Notes: generated by a model not told the origin, from the letters alone. Counted from the stretch's first letter, positions 1 to 11,000 are shown. The stretch: DNA of 64,000 bases from Pandoraea commovens (GCF_902459615.1 NZ_CABPSA010000001.1:806001-870000); one strand, 5' to 3'. Numbers and translations are program-made.

Positions 1-1
1 C

Positions 2-1096
2 ACGCTCGGTACGTTCGGGGTGTCGTTCTTCATGCGTCCGCTGGGCGCTATCGTGATCGGCGCGTACGCCGACCGCGCGGGACGCAAAGCCGCGCTCACC
101 CTTTCGATCCTGATGATGATGGTCGGCACGCTGCTCATCGCGATCATGCCGACGTACTCCGCCATCGGTGTGCTCGCGCCGGTGGGCATCGTCATCGCTC
201 GTATGGTGCAGGGCTTCTCCGCCGGTGGTGAGTTCGGCAGCGCAACGGCGTTCCTCGCCGAACACGCGCCGCAGCGTCGCGGCTTCTTCTCTAGCTGGCA
301 GGTCGCGTCGCAAGGTCTCACGACCCTGCTGGCGGCTGGCTTCGGCGCATTGCTGACAGGCAACCTTTCACCCGAGGCGATGGCCTCGTGGGGCTGGCGC
401 GTGCCGTTCTTCTTCGGCTTGTTGATCGGCCCGGTGGCGTACTACATTCGCCGCCGTCTGGACGAGACGCCCGAGTTCCTCGACATCGAACCGACGCAAA
501 GCCCGCTGCGCGACACCTTCACCGACCAAAAGGAACGCCTGCTGCTCGCCATCGGCGTGGTGGTGATGGCCACCGTTGCGACGTACCTGGTGCTCTACAT
601 GCCGACGTACGCCGTCAAGCAACTGGGTCTGCCGTCGTCGGCCGCCTTCTCGGCGGTGCTGCTCACCGGCGTGGTGCAACTGATCGTCGCACCGATCGTG
701 GGTCACTGGTCGGACACGCACGGTCGTATCAAGCCGATGCTGGCAGCCGCCGTGGCGCTGCTGGTGCTTGTCTACCCGATGTTCCGCTTCCTCGACGCGA
801 ACCCGACATTCGGCTCGCTGATGGTGTTCCAGATCGTGCTCGGCCTGCTGATGACGACCTACTTCGGCGCGCTGCCCGCCCTGCTCACGGAACTGTTCCC
901 GGTGCAGGTGCGTACCACGGGCCTCTCGCTCGGCTACAACATCGCGGCGACCGTGTTCGGCGGCTTCGCACCGTTTATCATCACGTGGCTGATAGGTGCT
1001 ACGGGCAACAAGCTCGCGCCGAGCTTCTATCTGATTTTCGCAGCGCTCATCAGCATTACCGCGCTGCTGCGCAGCCGTAAGATCGGCATGCGCTGA
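2..1096 (+). CDS. MFS metabolite:H+ symporter, C-terminal part (5' end outside window)
   Basis: Inner-membrane transporter of the major facilitator superfamily, closest in style to the metabolite:H+ symporter group (citrate, dicarboxylate, betaine carriers). The reading frame is already open at base 2, so the N-terminus lies upstream. The first visible residues hold the loop 2-3 signature (RPLGAIVIGAYADRAGRK), followed by the typical RMVQGFSAGGEFG helix and about nine further hydrophobic segments. RRRLDETPEF is the usual central loop of this group. It precedes a PLP-dependent dehydratase and an ornithine-cyclodeaminase-family gene on the same strand, so it may import the substrate they use; this is inference. 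The substrate cannot be read from the sequence. Confidence 0.9.
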   Translation, partial: TLGTFGVSFFMRPLGAIVIGAYADRAGRKAALTLSILMMMVGTLLIAIMPTYSAIGVLAPVGIVIARMVQGFSAGGEFGSATAFLAEHAPQRRGFFSSWQVASQGLTTLLAAGFGALLTGNLSPEAMASWGWRVPFFFGLLIGPVAYYIRRRLDETPEFLDIEPTQSPLRDTFTDQKERLLLAIGVVVMATVATYLVLYMPTYAVKQLGLPSSAAFSAVLLTGVVQLIVAPIVGHWSDTHGRIKPMLAAAVALLVLVYPMFRFLDANPTFGSLMVFQIVLGLLMTTYFGALPALLTELFPVQVRTTGLSLGYNIAATVFGGFAPFIITWLIGATGNKLAPSFYLIFAALISITALLRSRKIGMR

Positions 1097-1123
1097 GTCC
1101 GAGCATCGGTGCAGTGATGTAGC

Positions 1124-1158
1124 GATACGGGGGCTGGCGACGTTGCCTGCCCCGTATC
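1124..1158. other. Intergenic stem-loop
   Basis: GATACGGGG (1124-1132) is the perfect complement of CCCCGTATC (1150-1158), with a smaller GGC/GCC pair inside the loop. It sits in the 119-bp gap between the transporter and the dehydratase. There is no T-run after it, so it may be a processing or attenuation hairpin rather than a classical terminator. Confidence 0.5.
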
Positions 1159-1215
1159 AGACCGAGATTGCACCGACATCGCATCGGATTCCCTAACTAC
1201 GGAGACACAGTCCAA

Positions 1216-2244
1216 GTGACGCAATCGACCCCTGCCCTGCACGACGAGACCATCGACGGCCAGCCCGTCCCGACGAAAGACACCATTGCCGCGCTGCACG
1301 AGAAGCTGCTGCCCTACGTGCGCACGACGCCGGTATTCACCCGCCGCGATTTTCCGACGCTCGGCAACACGGAAGTGACGTTCAAGTACGAACTGTTGCA
1401 GGCGTCGGGGACGTTCAAGGCACGCGGCGCATTCTCGAACCTGCTCTCGCTCGACGATGCACAACGCAAGGCAGGCGTCACGTGCGTATCCGCTGGCAAC
1501 CACGCCGTGGCAGTCGCTTACGCGGCGCAGGCGATGGGTGTGGCCGCCAAGACGGTCATGCTCAAGACGGCCAGCCCGGCCCGCTCGTCGCTGTGCCGCG
1601 AGTACGGCGCCGACCTGATTCTCGCGGAGAACGTCCATGAGGCGTTCGAGATCGTCAAGCGCGTGGAACAGGAAGAAGGCCGCTATTTCGTGCATCCGTT
1701 CAACGGCTATCGCACGATTCTCGGCACTGCCACGCTCGGCTACGAATGGATGCAGCAGGCCCCGAACCTCGACGCCGTGATCGTCCCCATTGGCGGCGGC
1801 GGTCTGATCTCGGGTGTCGCCACCGCCATCAAGCTGTTCGCGCCGCACGTGAAGGTCTACGGCGTGGAGCCTGCCGGTGCCGACGCTATGGCGCAGAGCT
1901 TCGCGCAAGGCGGCCCGATCAAGATGGGACCGATGACGGGGATCGCGGACAGTCTTATGGCGCCGCACACCGAGTTGTATGGCTACACGCTGTGCCGTCG
2001 TCACATCGACGAACTGGTGACTGTCACCGACGACGACATGCGCGCGGGCATGCTCACGCTGTTCCGTCAGTTGAAGCTGGCGGTGGAACCGGCGTGTGCG
2101 GCGGCGACAGCTGCGTTGATGGGCCCGCTGCGCGACAAGCTCATGGGCAAGCGCGTGGGTGTCCTGCTGTGCGGGACGAACACCGATACCGCGACGTTCA
2201 ACCGCCACATCGAAGCCGCCCTCGCCGCCGAAGCGAACGGCTGA
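1216..2244 (+). CDS. PLP-dependent hydroxy-amino-acid dehydratase (threonine dehydratase / EutB / BhcB family)
   Basis: Fold-type II PLP enzyme of 342 aa. The PLP lysine is K68 in SGTFKARGAF, SAGNH is at about 92-96, and the glycine-rich phosphate loop PIGGGGLISG is at 191-200. There is no C-terminal ACT domain, so this is the short catabolic form rather than biosynthetic IlvA. I chose the GTG at 1216 because GGAG lies at 1201-1204; a TTG at 1168 would put that site inside the gene. It is followed after 12 bp by an ornithine-cyclodeaminase-family gene. The same pairing is known as EutB/EutC in ectoine use and BhcB/BhcD in the beta-hydroxyaspartate cycle, where 3-hydroxyaspartate is dehydrated to iminosuccinate. 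A serine/threonine dehydratase role is the conservative alternative. Confidence 0.85.
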   Translation: MTQSTPALHDETIDGQPVPTKDTIAALHEKLLPYVRTTPVFTRRDFPTLGNTEVTFKYELLQASGTFKARGAFSNLLSLDDAQRKAGVTCVSAGNHAVAVAYAAQAMGVAAKTVMLKTASPARSSLCREYGADLILAENVHEAFEIVKRVEQEEGRYFVHPFNGYRTILGTATLGYEWMQQAPNLDAVIVPIGGGGLISGVATAIKLFAPHVKVYGVEPAGADAMAQSFAQGGPIKMGPMTGIADSLMAPHTELYGYTLCRRHIDELVTVTDDDMRAGMLTLFRQLKLAVEPACAAATAALMGPLRDKLMGKRVGVLLCGTNTDTATFNRHIEAALAAEANG

Positions 2245-2256
2245 CAAGGATTCCCA

Positions 2257-3282
2257 ATGTCCGCGACTGTTTCCTCGCCGCCCGTTCTCCTGCTCGACGC
2301 GGCGCAAATTGCCGCGCTCATGCCGGTGGCCGATGCGATCCCCGTCATGTCCGATATGTTCGGCGCGCTCGCGCGCGAGCAGATTCACCTGCCGTTGCGC
2401 CAGATCGTCCGGCCTCCCGAGACGCTCGGCGCAAAGGGCTTGCTGGGCATGATGCCCGCGTTTCTAAGCGCAACGGTGTCCGGCACATCGGTCTACGGCG
2501 CGAAGGTGGGCACCTTTTTCCCGGGGAACAGTTCGCATGGCAAGGATCCTCACCAGGGGTGCGTGCTGCTAATGAGCGGCGAGACGGGCGAACTGCTCGC
2601 TGTCATGAACGCCGCCGAGATCACAGGCATTCGCACCGCCGCAGTCACGGGACTGGCGACGCGTCTGCTCGCCCGACATGACGCTTCCCGTCTCGCCCTG
2701 ATCGGCGCTGGCCATCAGGCGCACTGGCATCTTGCCGCGCTTGCCGCCGCGCGCCCGCTGCAACATGTGCGTGTGGCAAGCCGCTCGCTCGCCTCAGCTC
2801 AGGCGTTCGTCGACAAGGAACAGCCGAATTACGGCTTTCGCCTTGAAGCGGCGCAGAGTGTCGAGGCGGCCGTGCGCGACGCCGACATCGTGGTAACGGT
2901 GACGAACTCGACCGATCCGGTGCTGCAAGCGGAATGGATCGCACCGGGCGCCCACGTCAATCTGGTGGGCAGCAGCACCCCGCGCCATCGCGAGGCCGAC
3001 ACGTCGCTCATGGCGCGTGCGCAACTCTTCGTCGACCGTCGCGAATCGACGATCAACGAATCGGGTGACTATCTGGCCGCCGCTGCCGAAGGCCGCATCG
3101 GGCCCGACGACCTGCTTGCCGAGCTCGGTGAGCTGGTCATCGGTACGCACGCGGGACGCACCGACGCCGAATCCGTCACGCTCTTCAAGTCGCTCGGCAT
3201 GGGCGCGCAGGACGTTGCACTGGCCGCTGCGCTCTATCACCGAGCGCAAGCGGGGAACGTCGGCGTACGCGCTACGATTTAA
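2257..3282 (+). CDS. Ornithine cyclodeaminase / mu-crystallin family protein (EutC / BhcD-like)
   Basis: NAD(P)-dependent enzyme family of 341 aa, the usual length. The N-terminal dimerisation half is followed by a Rossmann domain with LIGAGHQAHWHLAALA (about 149-164) and the later NLVGSSTPRHREAD segment characteristic of the family. The start has AAGGA at 2245-2249 and lies 12 bp after the dehydratase, so the two are probably cotranscribed. Members include ornithine cyclodeaminase, alanine dehydrogenase, and iminosuccinate reductases (BhcD) acting on the product of a BhcB-type dehydratase. The neighbour makes an iminosuccinate-reductase-like role attractive, but the transaminase and aldolase expected for a full cycle are not in view. 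Confidence 0.85.
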   Translation: MSATVSSPPVLLLDAAQIAALMPVADAIPVMSDMFGALAREQIHLPLRQIVRPPETLGAKGLLGMMPAFLSATVSGTSVYGAKVGTFFPGNSSHGKDPHQGCVLLMSGETGELLAVMNAAEITGIRTAAVTGLATRLLARHDASRLALIGAGHQAHWHLAALAAARPLQHVRVASRSLASAQAFVDKEQPNYGFRLEAAQSVEAAVRDADIVVTVTNSTDPVLQAEWIAPGAHVNLVGSSTPRHREADTSLMARAQLFVDRRESTINESGDYLAAAAEGRIGPDDLLAELGELVIGTHAGRTDAESVTLFKSLGMGAQDVALAAALYHRAQAGNVGVRATI

Positions 3283-3340
3283 GACGCGAGTCAGACGCGA
3301 GGGGCTTGTAGAAAAACGCTGGCATGAAGTGAATCCCAAT

Positions 3341-3354
3341 GTCTGAATCCGTCC
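3341..3354 (+). promoter_or_regulatory. Direct repeat copy 1, upstream of the cysteine hydrolase
   Basis: GTCTGAATCCGTCC, identical to 4016-4029. Here it lies 86 bp before the hydrolase start and forms part of an inverted repeat, GAATC (3345-3349) and GATTC (3355-3359) separated by CGTCC. It is a candidate binding site for the GlxA-family regulator encoded just downstream. Confidence 0.5.
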
Positions 3355-3439
3355 GATTCTGGTCGTCGCCGGGTCTATTGGAACGGATGGGAGACACGTA
3401 AGATGGCTCCATCGTCACCCACGTAATGGAGTCGCCATC

Positions 3440-4000
3440 ATGTCGCAAGCCCAGCAAACGTCGCGCACTGCCCTGCTCGTCATCGATGCTCAGGAATCGT
3501 TCCGCACCCGCCCCTACTGGCGCGAAGACGACCTCGCCGAATACTTCGCCCGTCAGCAAGCGCTCGTCGATGGCGCCGTGGCGCGTGGCGTGCCTGTGGT
3601 GCAGGTCTTCCACATTGGCTCCGGTGCGTTTTCCCGCGATTCCGGCTTCGTGCGTACGCTTGAAGAACTGCGCATTACGCCGGACTTTACGGTGGACAAG
3701 GTCAAGCACAGCGCGTTGGCCGGTTCCACGCTCGGCGCATGGCTCGTCGATCATGGCATCACCCGCCTGATCGTTTCCGGGATTCGCACCGAGCAGTGCT
3801 GCGAGACGACGACGCGTGCCGCCTCCGACGCCGGTTACGCCGTCGACTTCGTCACCGAAGCCACGCTCACGTTCCCGATGCAGCACCCGCGCACCGGTCG
3901 CGAACTGTCGGTCGAAGAACTCAAGGAGCGCACGGAGACGGTGCTCGTCGACCGCTTCGCGCGGATCGTGACGGTTGAGGAGGCGCTCGCGGCGGTGTAA
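3440..4000 (+). CDS. Isochorismatase-family cysteine hydrolase
   Basis: Cytosolic hydrolase of 186 aa. The family triad is visible as D16 (VIDAQES), K89 (VDKVKH) and C120 (SGIRTEQC), the last in the usual position after the SGxxT motif. Relatives hydrolyse isochorismate, nicotinamide, N-carbamoyl compounds or other small amides; the substrate here is not evident. An AraC-type GlxA regulator starts 44 bp after its stop, and a 14-bp sequence is repeated before both genes, so the regulator may control this hydrolase. GGAG at 3426-3429 precedes the ATG. Confidence 0.85.
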   Translation: MSQAQQTSRTALLVIDAQESFRTRPYWREDDLAEYFARQQALVDGAVARGVPVVQVFHIGSGAFSRDSGFVRTLEELRITPDFTVDKVKHSALAGSTLGAWLVDHGITRLIVSGIRTEQCCETTTRAASDAGYAVDFVTEATLTFPMQHPRTGRELSVEELKERTETVLVDRFARIVTVEEALAAV

Positions 4001-4015
4001 CGTTTGGGCTTCTCC

Positions 4016-4029
4016 GTCTGAATCCGTCC
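4016..4029 (+). promoter_or_regulatory. Direct repeat copy 2, just upstream of the GlxA-family regulator
   Basis: GTCTGAATCCGTCC, a perfect copy of 3341-3354, ending 15 bp before the likely ATG of the regulator. This position fits autoregulation. The flanking GATTC half-site of copy 1 is missing here. Confidence 0.5.
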
Positions 4030-4044
4030 TAACCGGTGGTCGCA

Positions 4045-5034
4045 ATGCCAAGACTTCAACCCGTGTATCTTCTCGCGATGCCGAATGCGCTGCTGCTCGA
4101 TATCGCCGCGCCGGCCGAAGCCTTGCGCATCGCGAACCATCAACAGGACGAGATTCGGTTCGAACTCCATTACGTCGGCACGCAGCCGACAGTGGCAACG
4201 TCGATCGGCCTGCGCCTCTCGCCGCTCGACGTGCTGCCCGCTTCGGTGCCGGACAACGCATGGCTGGTTGTCACCGGCACCGTGGAGAAGCCGCTCCCGG
4301 TGCCGTCGGACGACACTTCAATCCCGACATCGGACGCCGAAGCGCAAGCCGTCGAATGGCTTCGTCGGATCGTCCGCCCGACGCATCAATTGGCATGTAT
4401 CTGCACAGGCTCGCTGCTCGCGGCACGCGCGGGATTGCTCGACATGCTCGCCTGCACAACGCACCACGGCAGTTGCGACGAACTGCGCTCACTGGCACCG
4501 GGCGCACGCGTCGCGGACAACCGGCTCTATGTACGTGACGGCAACGTCTGGACGAGTGCGGGCGTCACCGCCGGTCTCGACCTGATGCTCACCCTCATCG
4601 CCGATGCGACCACCCCGCTCTGCGCAGCAGCCGTCGCCCGGCAAATGGTCGTGTACGCGCGACGCGCCGGTGCCGATCCCCAGTTGTCGCCGTGGCTCGA
4701 AGGCCGCAACCATCTGCACCCCGCCCTGCATCGCGTGCAGGATGCCGTTGCGGCAGACCCCGCACACGACTGGACCCTTGCCGCGATGGCAGACATCGCC
4801 TGCACCAGCGAGCGACACGTGACGCGTCTGTTTCGCGAACACGCGGGCGTCGCGCCCATCGACTACCTGCATCGTTTGCGCATCGCGCTCGCCCGCGAGA
4901 TGCTCGGCAACAGTCATCTCGATCTCGAACACATTGCGCAACGGGCGGGATTCGGATCGAGTCGTCACCTGCGACGCGTGTGGCACAAGTTCGACGCGCT
5001 GCCGCCAAGCCGGGCGCGACGAGTCGCCGACTGA
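4045..5034 (+). CDS. GlxA-family AraC-type transcriptional regulator
   Basis: About 329 aa in two domains: an N-terminal DJ-1/PfpI-like amidotransferase fold (about 1-180, with CICTGSLLAARAGLLD as the nucleophile-elbow region) and a C-terminal AraC double helix-turn-helix (about 230-325, including ADIACTSERHVTRLFREH and LEHIAQRAGFGSSRHLRR). The family responds to small amines, amides or amino-acid derivatives. ATG 4045 is preferred; an in-frame GTG at 4036 would add three residues. It is tandem with the cysteine hydrolase and shares a repeated upstream 14-mer with it. Confidence 0.88.
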   Translation: MPRLQPVYLLAMPNALLLDIAAPAEALRIANHQQDEIRFELHYVGTQPTVATSIGLRLSPLDVLPASVPDNAWLVVTGTVEKPLPVPSDDTSIPTSDAEAQAVEWLRRIVRPTHQLACICTGSLLAARAGLLDMLACTTHHGSCDELRSLAPGARVADNRLYVRDGNVWTSAGVTAGLDLMLTLIADATTPLCAAAVARQMVVYARRAGADPQLSPWLEGRNHLHPALHRVQDAVAADPAHDWTLAAMADIACTSERHVTRLFREHAGVAPIDYLHRLRIALAREMLGNSHLDLEHIAQRAGFGSSRHLRRVWHKFDALPPSRARRVAD

Positions 5035-5074
5035 CGTCTCATCCGCTGCGACGTACCGCCCACTCTCAAGGCGC

Positions 5075-8000
5075 TCACGGCGAAACACTCGACCAGAGAG
5101 GCACACGAATCAACGTGCCCTCCGGTATGAAGTCGCCGGGCAACATGCCGGGCAGAGCGGTGTAGGTGCGCGCTGCAGTGACTGCGGCGTCGGCCGAGTT
5201 GAAATCGACGTACTTGATGCACGGCGTCGCGCTGTCTCCATAGAGGTAAGCCCAATCCACCTCGCTCGCAACGCAGATATCGCCGGTGAGCCGCGGCGCA
5301 TTTCCCAAAGTCCGCCTCGGCAGGAGATCGGCCACGACACGATCGACGTAACCACTCGTCACCCACGACCTGAACGTCTCCCCTACGCCCGTGCCGACCA
5401 AGGCAAACGAGACCGCAGGCTTGAACTGATCGGGTTCGGACCAGGCCAAAATCAGGCGATAGCGAATGTCCCTGAACCCATACCCGGCAAATATCTCGGT
5501 CGACGCTTCGAGCATGCTCGTCGTCGTATCGCCCAACACCCACCCACTCGTCCCAGCACGCTCGGCTTGCAACGTCGTCAGGCTCGAATGCGCGAGCAGC
5601 GCGCTCCTCAACACGGCAGGGTTCAGGCTCCCAGTCTCGAGTGCTTGCCGGATCGGCTCGGCGAAGACGCCCGGGGTGTCGCTCTGTATCCAGAAGTCGA
5701 AGAGCTTGCCATCGCGACGCCAGGCACCGACGTCGTCGGACCAGACAATATCGCCATCGACGCGCGTCAGATCGAACGACGTCAGATTGAAGCGCGGCGC
5801 AAGATCGGTTCCCGCATGAGTTGCCACGGCAACACGCCCCTCGCCCAGACTCAACATATCGTCGTACCCCCCTTGAGGGTCGTCGTCGGCAGAAGCCAGT
5901 CGCGCGAGAATGCGGTGGCCCCGGGGCACCTGTTGCAGCAAACGCGTACCGCTCAGTTTCACGAGTTGCGGCACCGTCGTCTGTCGCCCGCAAGCGCCGA
6001 TTTGCCCGGGAACCTGTTCCCACATGCTGGCGAAAGCTGCGCCGAACTTTCCATCGCCCAAACCGCGTCCGGCGGCAAGCATCGCCGTCACGAATTCGGT
6101 ATCTCCCATCCCTGACTCGATCAGGTTCGCAACGTCGTTGCTCACCCTCGTCAGGATGCGACACTGTTGCACCGGATCGACGAACCTGGTTGCAAACACG
6201 ATCGCGTCGGCAAGACTTTCATCAGACGTTGTTCGCGGGAACACGTCATCCGCAAACTCTCTGATCGCCGTCCCGAGGTCATACGCCAGTTCGACGCTCG
6301 GGGCGATCTGTGGCCCGTCGACCGGCTCGTTGAGGTAGACGACATCCGACGCCCTGTGGGGCACCTCGCGGGTCACGCTCCGAATACCAGCGGTGAATGC
6401 CTCGGCGTCGGCACCCGGCAATACGCGCACGGCATGCGTCGTCAGCCTAAGAATTCCACCGTCCACCGTGTGTCCGTGTTGCGTGGCCCGCTCGACCCGA
6501 TCGCGAAGATCGTCGATGATCCGGCGAGCGTCGCGATTGTCCGCGTGCGCATCGCTCGTCTGCACACCATCAAGCGCGACGCTCATCGCCTGACCACGCA
6601 TGCGCTCGGTGACGTCGTCAGTCACGTGCTTCCCGATGAATCTTCGCAGCGGCTCGCTCGCGTCTGCCGGAACGCGCGGCGTCGATGTGCCCCCGCCTTC
6701 CCCATCTCCACTCACGATTATCGCTTCGCAAGTCGTCAACGAGAGGAGTAAGCAGCCCTCGTCGCCGATCGATCCGACGACTCCCGGTATCCGCACGGTG
6801 TTCACGGTGATCGGACGGAACGTCACGTCATCTTGTAGCGCGCGCAATATCAATCGGTGTTGCGCCGTCGGCGCCGATTGGGCAACGGGCGACGCCTGCA
6901 AATGCCAGAGCAGCAGTCCGCGTGTGACGCGCGAAACGACCTCTCCGAACGCGCGTCTGAACGTCGGCGCGTTCCAATAGGCCACCATCGCCGCAGGGGA
7001 CGGCGTCGGCGCACCGACACTCGATGAGACGAGGCTTACAGGTGTCGAGGGTGTCGAGGGTGTCGAAGGTGTCGGGCTCATCGGGTTCACCGAGGCGACA
7101 GCAAGCGGCAATGAAACCCTGTTCGCTGGCGTCCCCGTCAAGGTCCCGCCGGGTACGAGACGTCCGGCTCGCGCATACCAGGCATCCACGAACTTCCCCC
7201 ACTGGTCGAGCGCGCGCTTCGAACGACCGGCAGAGGACCGTAACCCCGAGCCGGTCTCGGCGGCGCGATTCGACGCGAGCTCAGGCGGCGCAGGCGGCGC
7301 AGGCGGCGCAGGCGTCGACGTGGAAGACGTTGGAAGCGTCGGCACTCTCGGCCAGATGCCATTCGCACTTTGCTCGGGTTGACGCCAGGGCGGCACGCGG
7401 TCGCCCAAGGGCTCGACGTACAGGAGCGCTTTGATGGAGCCGCACATGACGTGACCGTCGTCGAGAAAGGCGATGAGATCGTGCGAAACGCGTTCCATAC
7501 GAAACACCGGCAATTCCGTGCGTCGCAAGATAGTGCCGACAATGTCGTCGGTAGCGGCGCCCAACAGCTTGCCCGATCCACTCGTCACTGCCGCAAAGAA
7601 CATGGTGCCGTCGGGATACGTCAGCGCGACGCAGTAGCCTTCGGGTAATCGCATCAGCTCACGTTGCGTCATGACCTGCCTTCGCCCGGCCCCAAGGAAC
7701 CTGTCGACGTGCTGCTCGTTAGCCGTCATCGGTTCTGTTTGCGCACCGTCGGTGAGCAGATTCCGATAGGCCTTGATACCAGTGAATATGGTCCACGCCG
7801 GCTGCCGGTTGAGGGCGCCTTCACGACGCTCCGACTTGACGATGGCGCGCACGTCGTCAGCAAACTGTTTGCGCTGTTCGCTCACCAGTGGCCACGCCTC
7901 CATGAAGCTCCTGAGATGTGCCGATGCGACGCGGGTCGATTCCCGATCCCCGATGATCGTGTCAGCGACGGCGTCGAGCGTCGGGGAATTCAGCGCGCGC

Positions 8001-11000
8001 AGCATCATGGCCACCGCGTAAGACACCGACATCTCGCGATGAATGCGTTTGAGCTCTTCGAGATCCGCCGACTTCGCTCGTTCGGCGAGCAACGCGTAGG
8101 TGGTAAGGTGCGGCCCCACTTCGAACGCGAGCGTCATGATGGCGCTGGCGACACGTCCCTTGCTCTTGAAGGCCGCGATCATGGCGGGCCCCAACAGCTT
8201 CACGTAATTGAGCACAATATGCTGAACGCTGTTCAGGCGGCGTTCGTCGCGCACCTTTTGCGTGACAATCACCAGATCGCGATCACTATGCGCCCGACGC
8301 ACTTTTGCAGTCCAAAGGGCATGGTGCAGAGACGGACATGTCTCGAACCTGAAATAGGGCTTGAGCGAGACTTCGTCATACAGTGCGTCGAATGGTCCCC
8401 GAGGCGATGGCGTCGTCGCCGCTTCGCCGATCTCCCGATTGGAAGGCGCACATGCCCAATGGCTCTTCGTGGACCCCGGGTCGATCTGATACCTCATGCG
8501 ACTCCGGCGTAACGGACTCTCCAATCGCTGCAAGTCAATCGGCGACATGTGCAGGCTGATGAACTCCTGGAACTCCAGCGTCGCCTCGACACCTGGCCAC
8601 CACCAGAAGTACGTCGCGTGTTTGATCGAAATCAGCAGCACCGCATTGCCGTCCGGCTGTTGCACGGAAAGCAAGTCCGCCAGTATTTCACCGTCGAACG
8701 AAATCAGCCGCACCGGCCCCTGACCGACTCTGACGCGCGTACGTGTTCCGACGGTCTGCGGATGTGGCGCCAGCATGGAGCTCCCTGCCCGGCTGCCAGG
8801 GGGCAACTGGCGCTCCCAATCGAACGACGTCGCGTTAAACAGCACGCCTGTGAATACCTCTTGCACATATCGTGCGTACTCGCTCATCAGTTCGCCCGAC
8901 GCTTCCAGTGCACTGAGTTGCCGTTCGTCCCGCTTCTGCAATTCTGTTCGGAAGTCGTCCCGGTTCACGGCCATCAGCAAAGGAAGGGCTGCGTCATCGA
9001 GAACACGCAAGGATGCAACGCGCCTGTAGCCGCCGGTAATTTCGTACTCGTCCGAATAGTGTCTGCCTATCGCAACGTCGCGGACCGTGACACGTTTGGT
9101 CTCGTATTCTTCGGTAAATGAAAAGGTGAATCCTCGCGTGTCCGGCGAGCGTCCGGCCGTGACGTAGGTCACATCGACTTCGGCACTCCACGGCAATGCC
9201 GTGTGATACCCCAGGGCGGCCGCCCCCTTTCCCCCCTTCCCCCCCTTTTCCAGCTTGCGCAGCACCGCTTCCATTTGCTTTTCGATGACCGTCTTCGCCT
9301 GGCTGCGATGCCTTTCCATCACATTGGCGGACGCTTCGATAGCGTTGGTCGCGTCGACCAGATTCAGCATGTCTTCCAGCGTATCGGGTTCCGCGGTCTG
9401 CGCCAGCTCGATCCCCTCCCGCTGCGGGGCAAGGTGGTGGAAGGGCCGGAGGTCGCGCGGCACCCTGTGCGGCGCGTCGGTATCGACGGATCTCGACTCG
9501 GGAAGGTCCCCCCCCGAGCGAAAGCGGTTCCATATGAATGTGCCGGTGACCGCGCCAAGGCTCAGCACACCGGTGACCGGCAACCACCGGCGACGCCATG
9601 CACTCGGACTCAACGAAGCCATAGCGGCTTGCGAAGCTGCCGTCACGAGCCAATGCGTCGAATCCGGGCCGCCACGCCCTGTCGCGCTTGTTGCGCCTGT
9701 TGCGCCTTCTACGACATGCGACGACCGATTGCCCCCGGGGCGTGTCGCAACAGGTGGCGGCTCGCCCGCAAAGGCTGGCAAGCGACGCGGCGCGTTCGCA
9801 AGCGCCTGCGCATCCCATGCATCGCATTCGGCATACCATTGCGCCCGACGGCGCTGGGCGTGAGCCTCCTGAACCACGTTTCCGAACGGCGACAGCAAGT
9901 TCGCTCCTTGCGCCAGTTGCAACGCGGACTCCAGCGCTTGTACCCAGCCGGGTGCTTCGAAGTGAAACTGACTTTGCTCACGTTGCCGCGCCTTGCGAAC
10001 CAGTTTTTGCCACTTGATGCGCGAAATCACGCCGGTCGGTGTCATCGGCGTCGGTCTTTCCCTGAGACGAAATTGCACCGTCGCGACAACGTCGAAGACA
10101 TCTACCTCGGCGAACTTCTCGCCGAGTGTGGACATCAGGAATCGCAACTCGTCCGCCGTCAACGACGGCAGTAAGAGCGCGTAGGCAGACAGATGCTGTG
10201 CGCGATGCAAGGCTACTGCCGCGCGCTCCGACGGAACGGCGGCATACAGTCGCGCCGCCGCCACCAGTTCCAGTGCGCCACACGCGAGCGCACCGGCCAG
10301 CGGCACAACGGCCCCCAACATCCCATTCCCTCCCCGGCATCCCGAGGCCTCAGCCTCGATCAGTCCGGTGGAAGGCGGCGACGCGTCGTCGCCCGACGTC
10401 ACCGCAGACGAATGCAATACGTCTGATGCAAAGCCATACGTAAGCCCTGTCGCAGCGCCCGCAGCAACCGCCATCCATGAACCGCACCGCCACGCTACGT
10501 CGCCGAGGGTTGCGGTGGCGTCCGGCGTAAACGCCGGTGAGTCGCCAGCAAGGTGCGACTGCCACACCGTGACGGCGAAGCCGGGGTCCTCCGCCACCAG
10601 ACGTGCCAACAACCCGGGCAGTGTCGACAGTAACGACGGATCGATGTCCTCCACCTCTGTCGCGACAACCGCTGCCAGCACCGCGTGCCAAAGGCCATCG
10701 CACGGCAGATCGCCGGTAGCCCATCGCGTCTCCCGGTGCACACGGATGCCAAAACGTCCGTCTTCATACAGTAGCGCTCGCATGCCGCCCACTTGCCCGA
10801 CTTCCCCCTCATGCAGCACGAAGCCCGCCTCGCCCATCATTCCGGCCAACCGGGCCAGTCCGCGTTGCCGGGCAGCGTCGTGCAGGTCGTCGCGCCGATC
10901 CAGCAGCGCAAAGGCCATGACGGAGGACACCGGTCCCCAGTGCGAGGGCGCACGCAGCACCAGACCGCATACGACACGGGCTCGCGAGTCCTGCCCAGCC

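Noticed and set aside
1027-2388. Long minus-strand frame (453 codons) opposite the dehydratase
   Set aside because: Arg/His/Ala-rich, no domain, no ribosome binding site; it mirrors a well-supported PLP enzyme on the other strand.
4036-4044. GTG at 4036 as the start of the GlxA-family gene
   Set aside because: It adds only three residues and the ATG at 4045 is the better start codon; the choice does not affect any domain.
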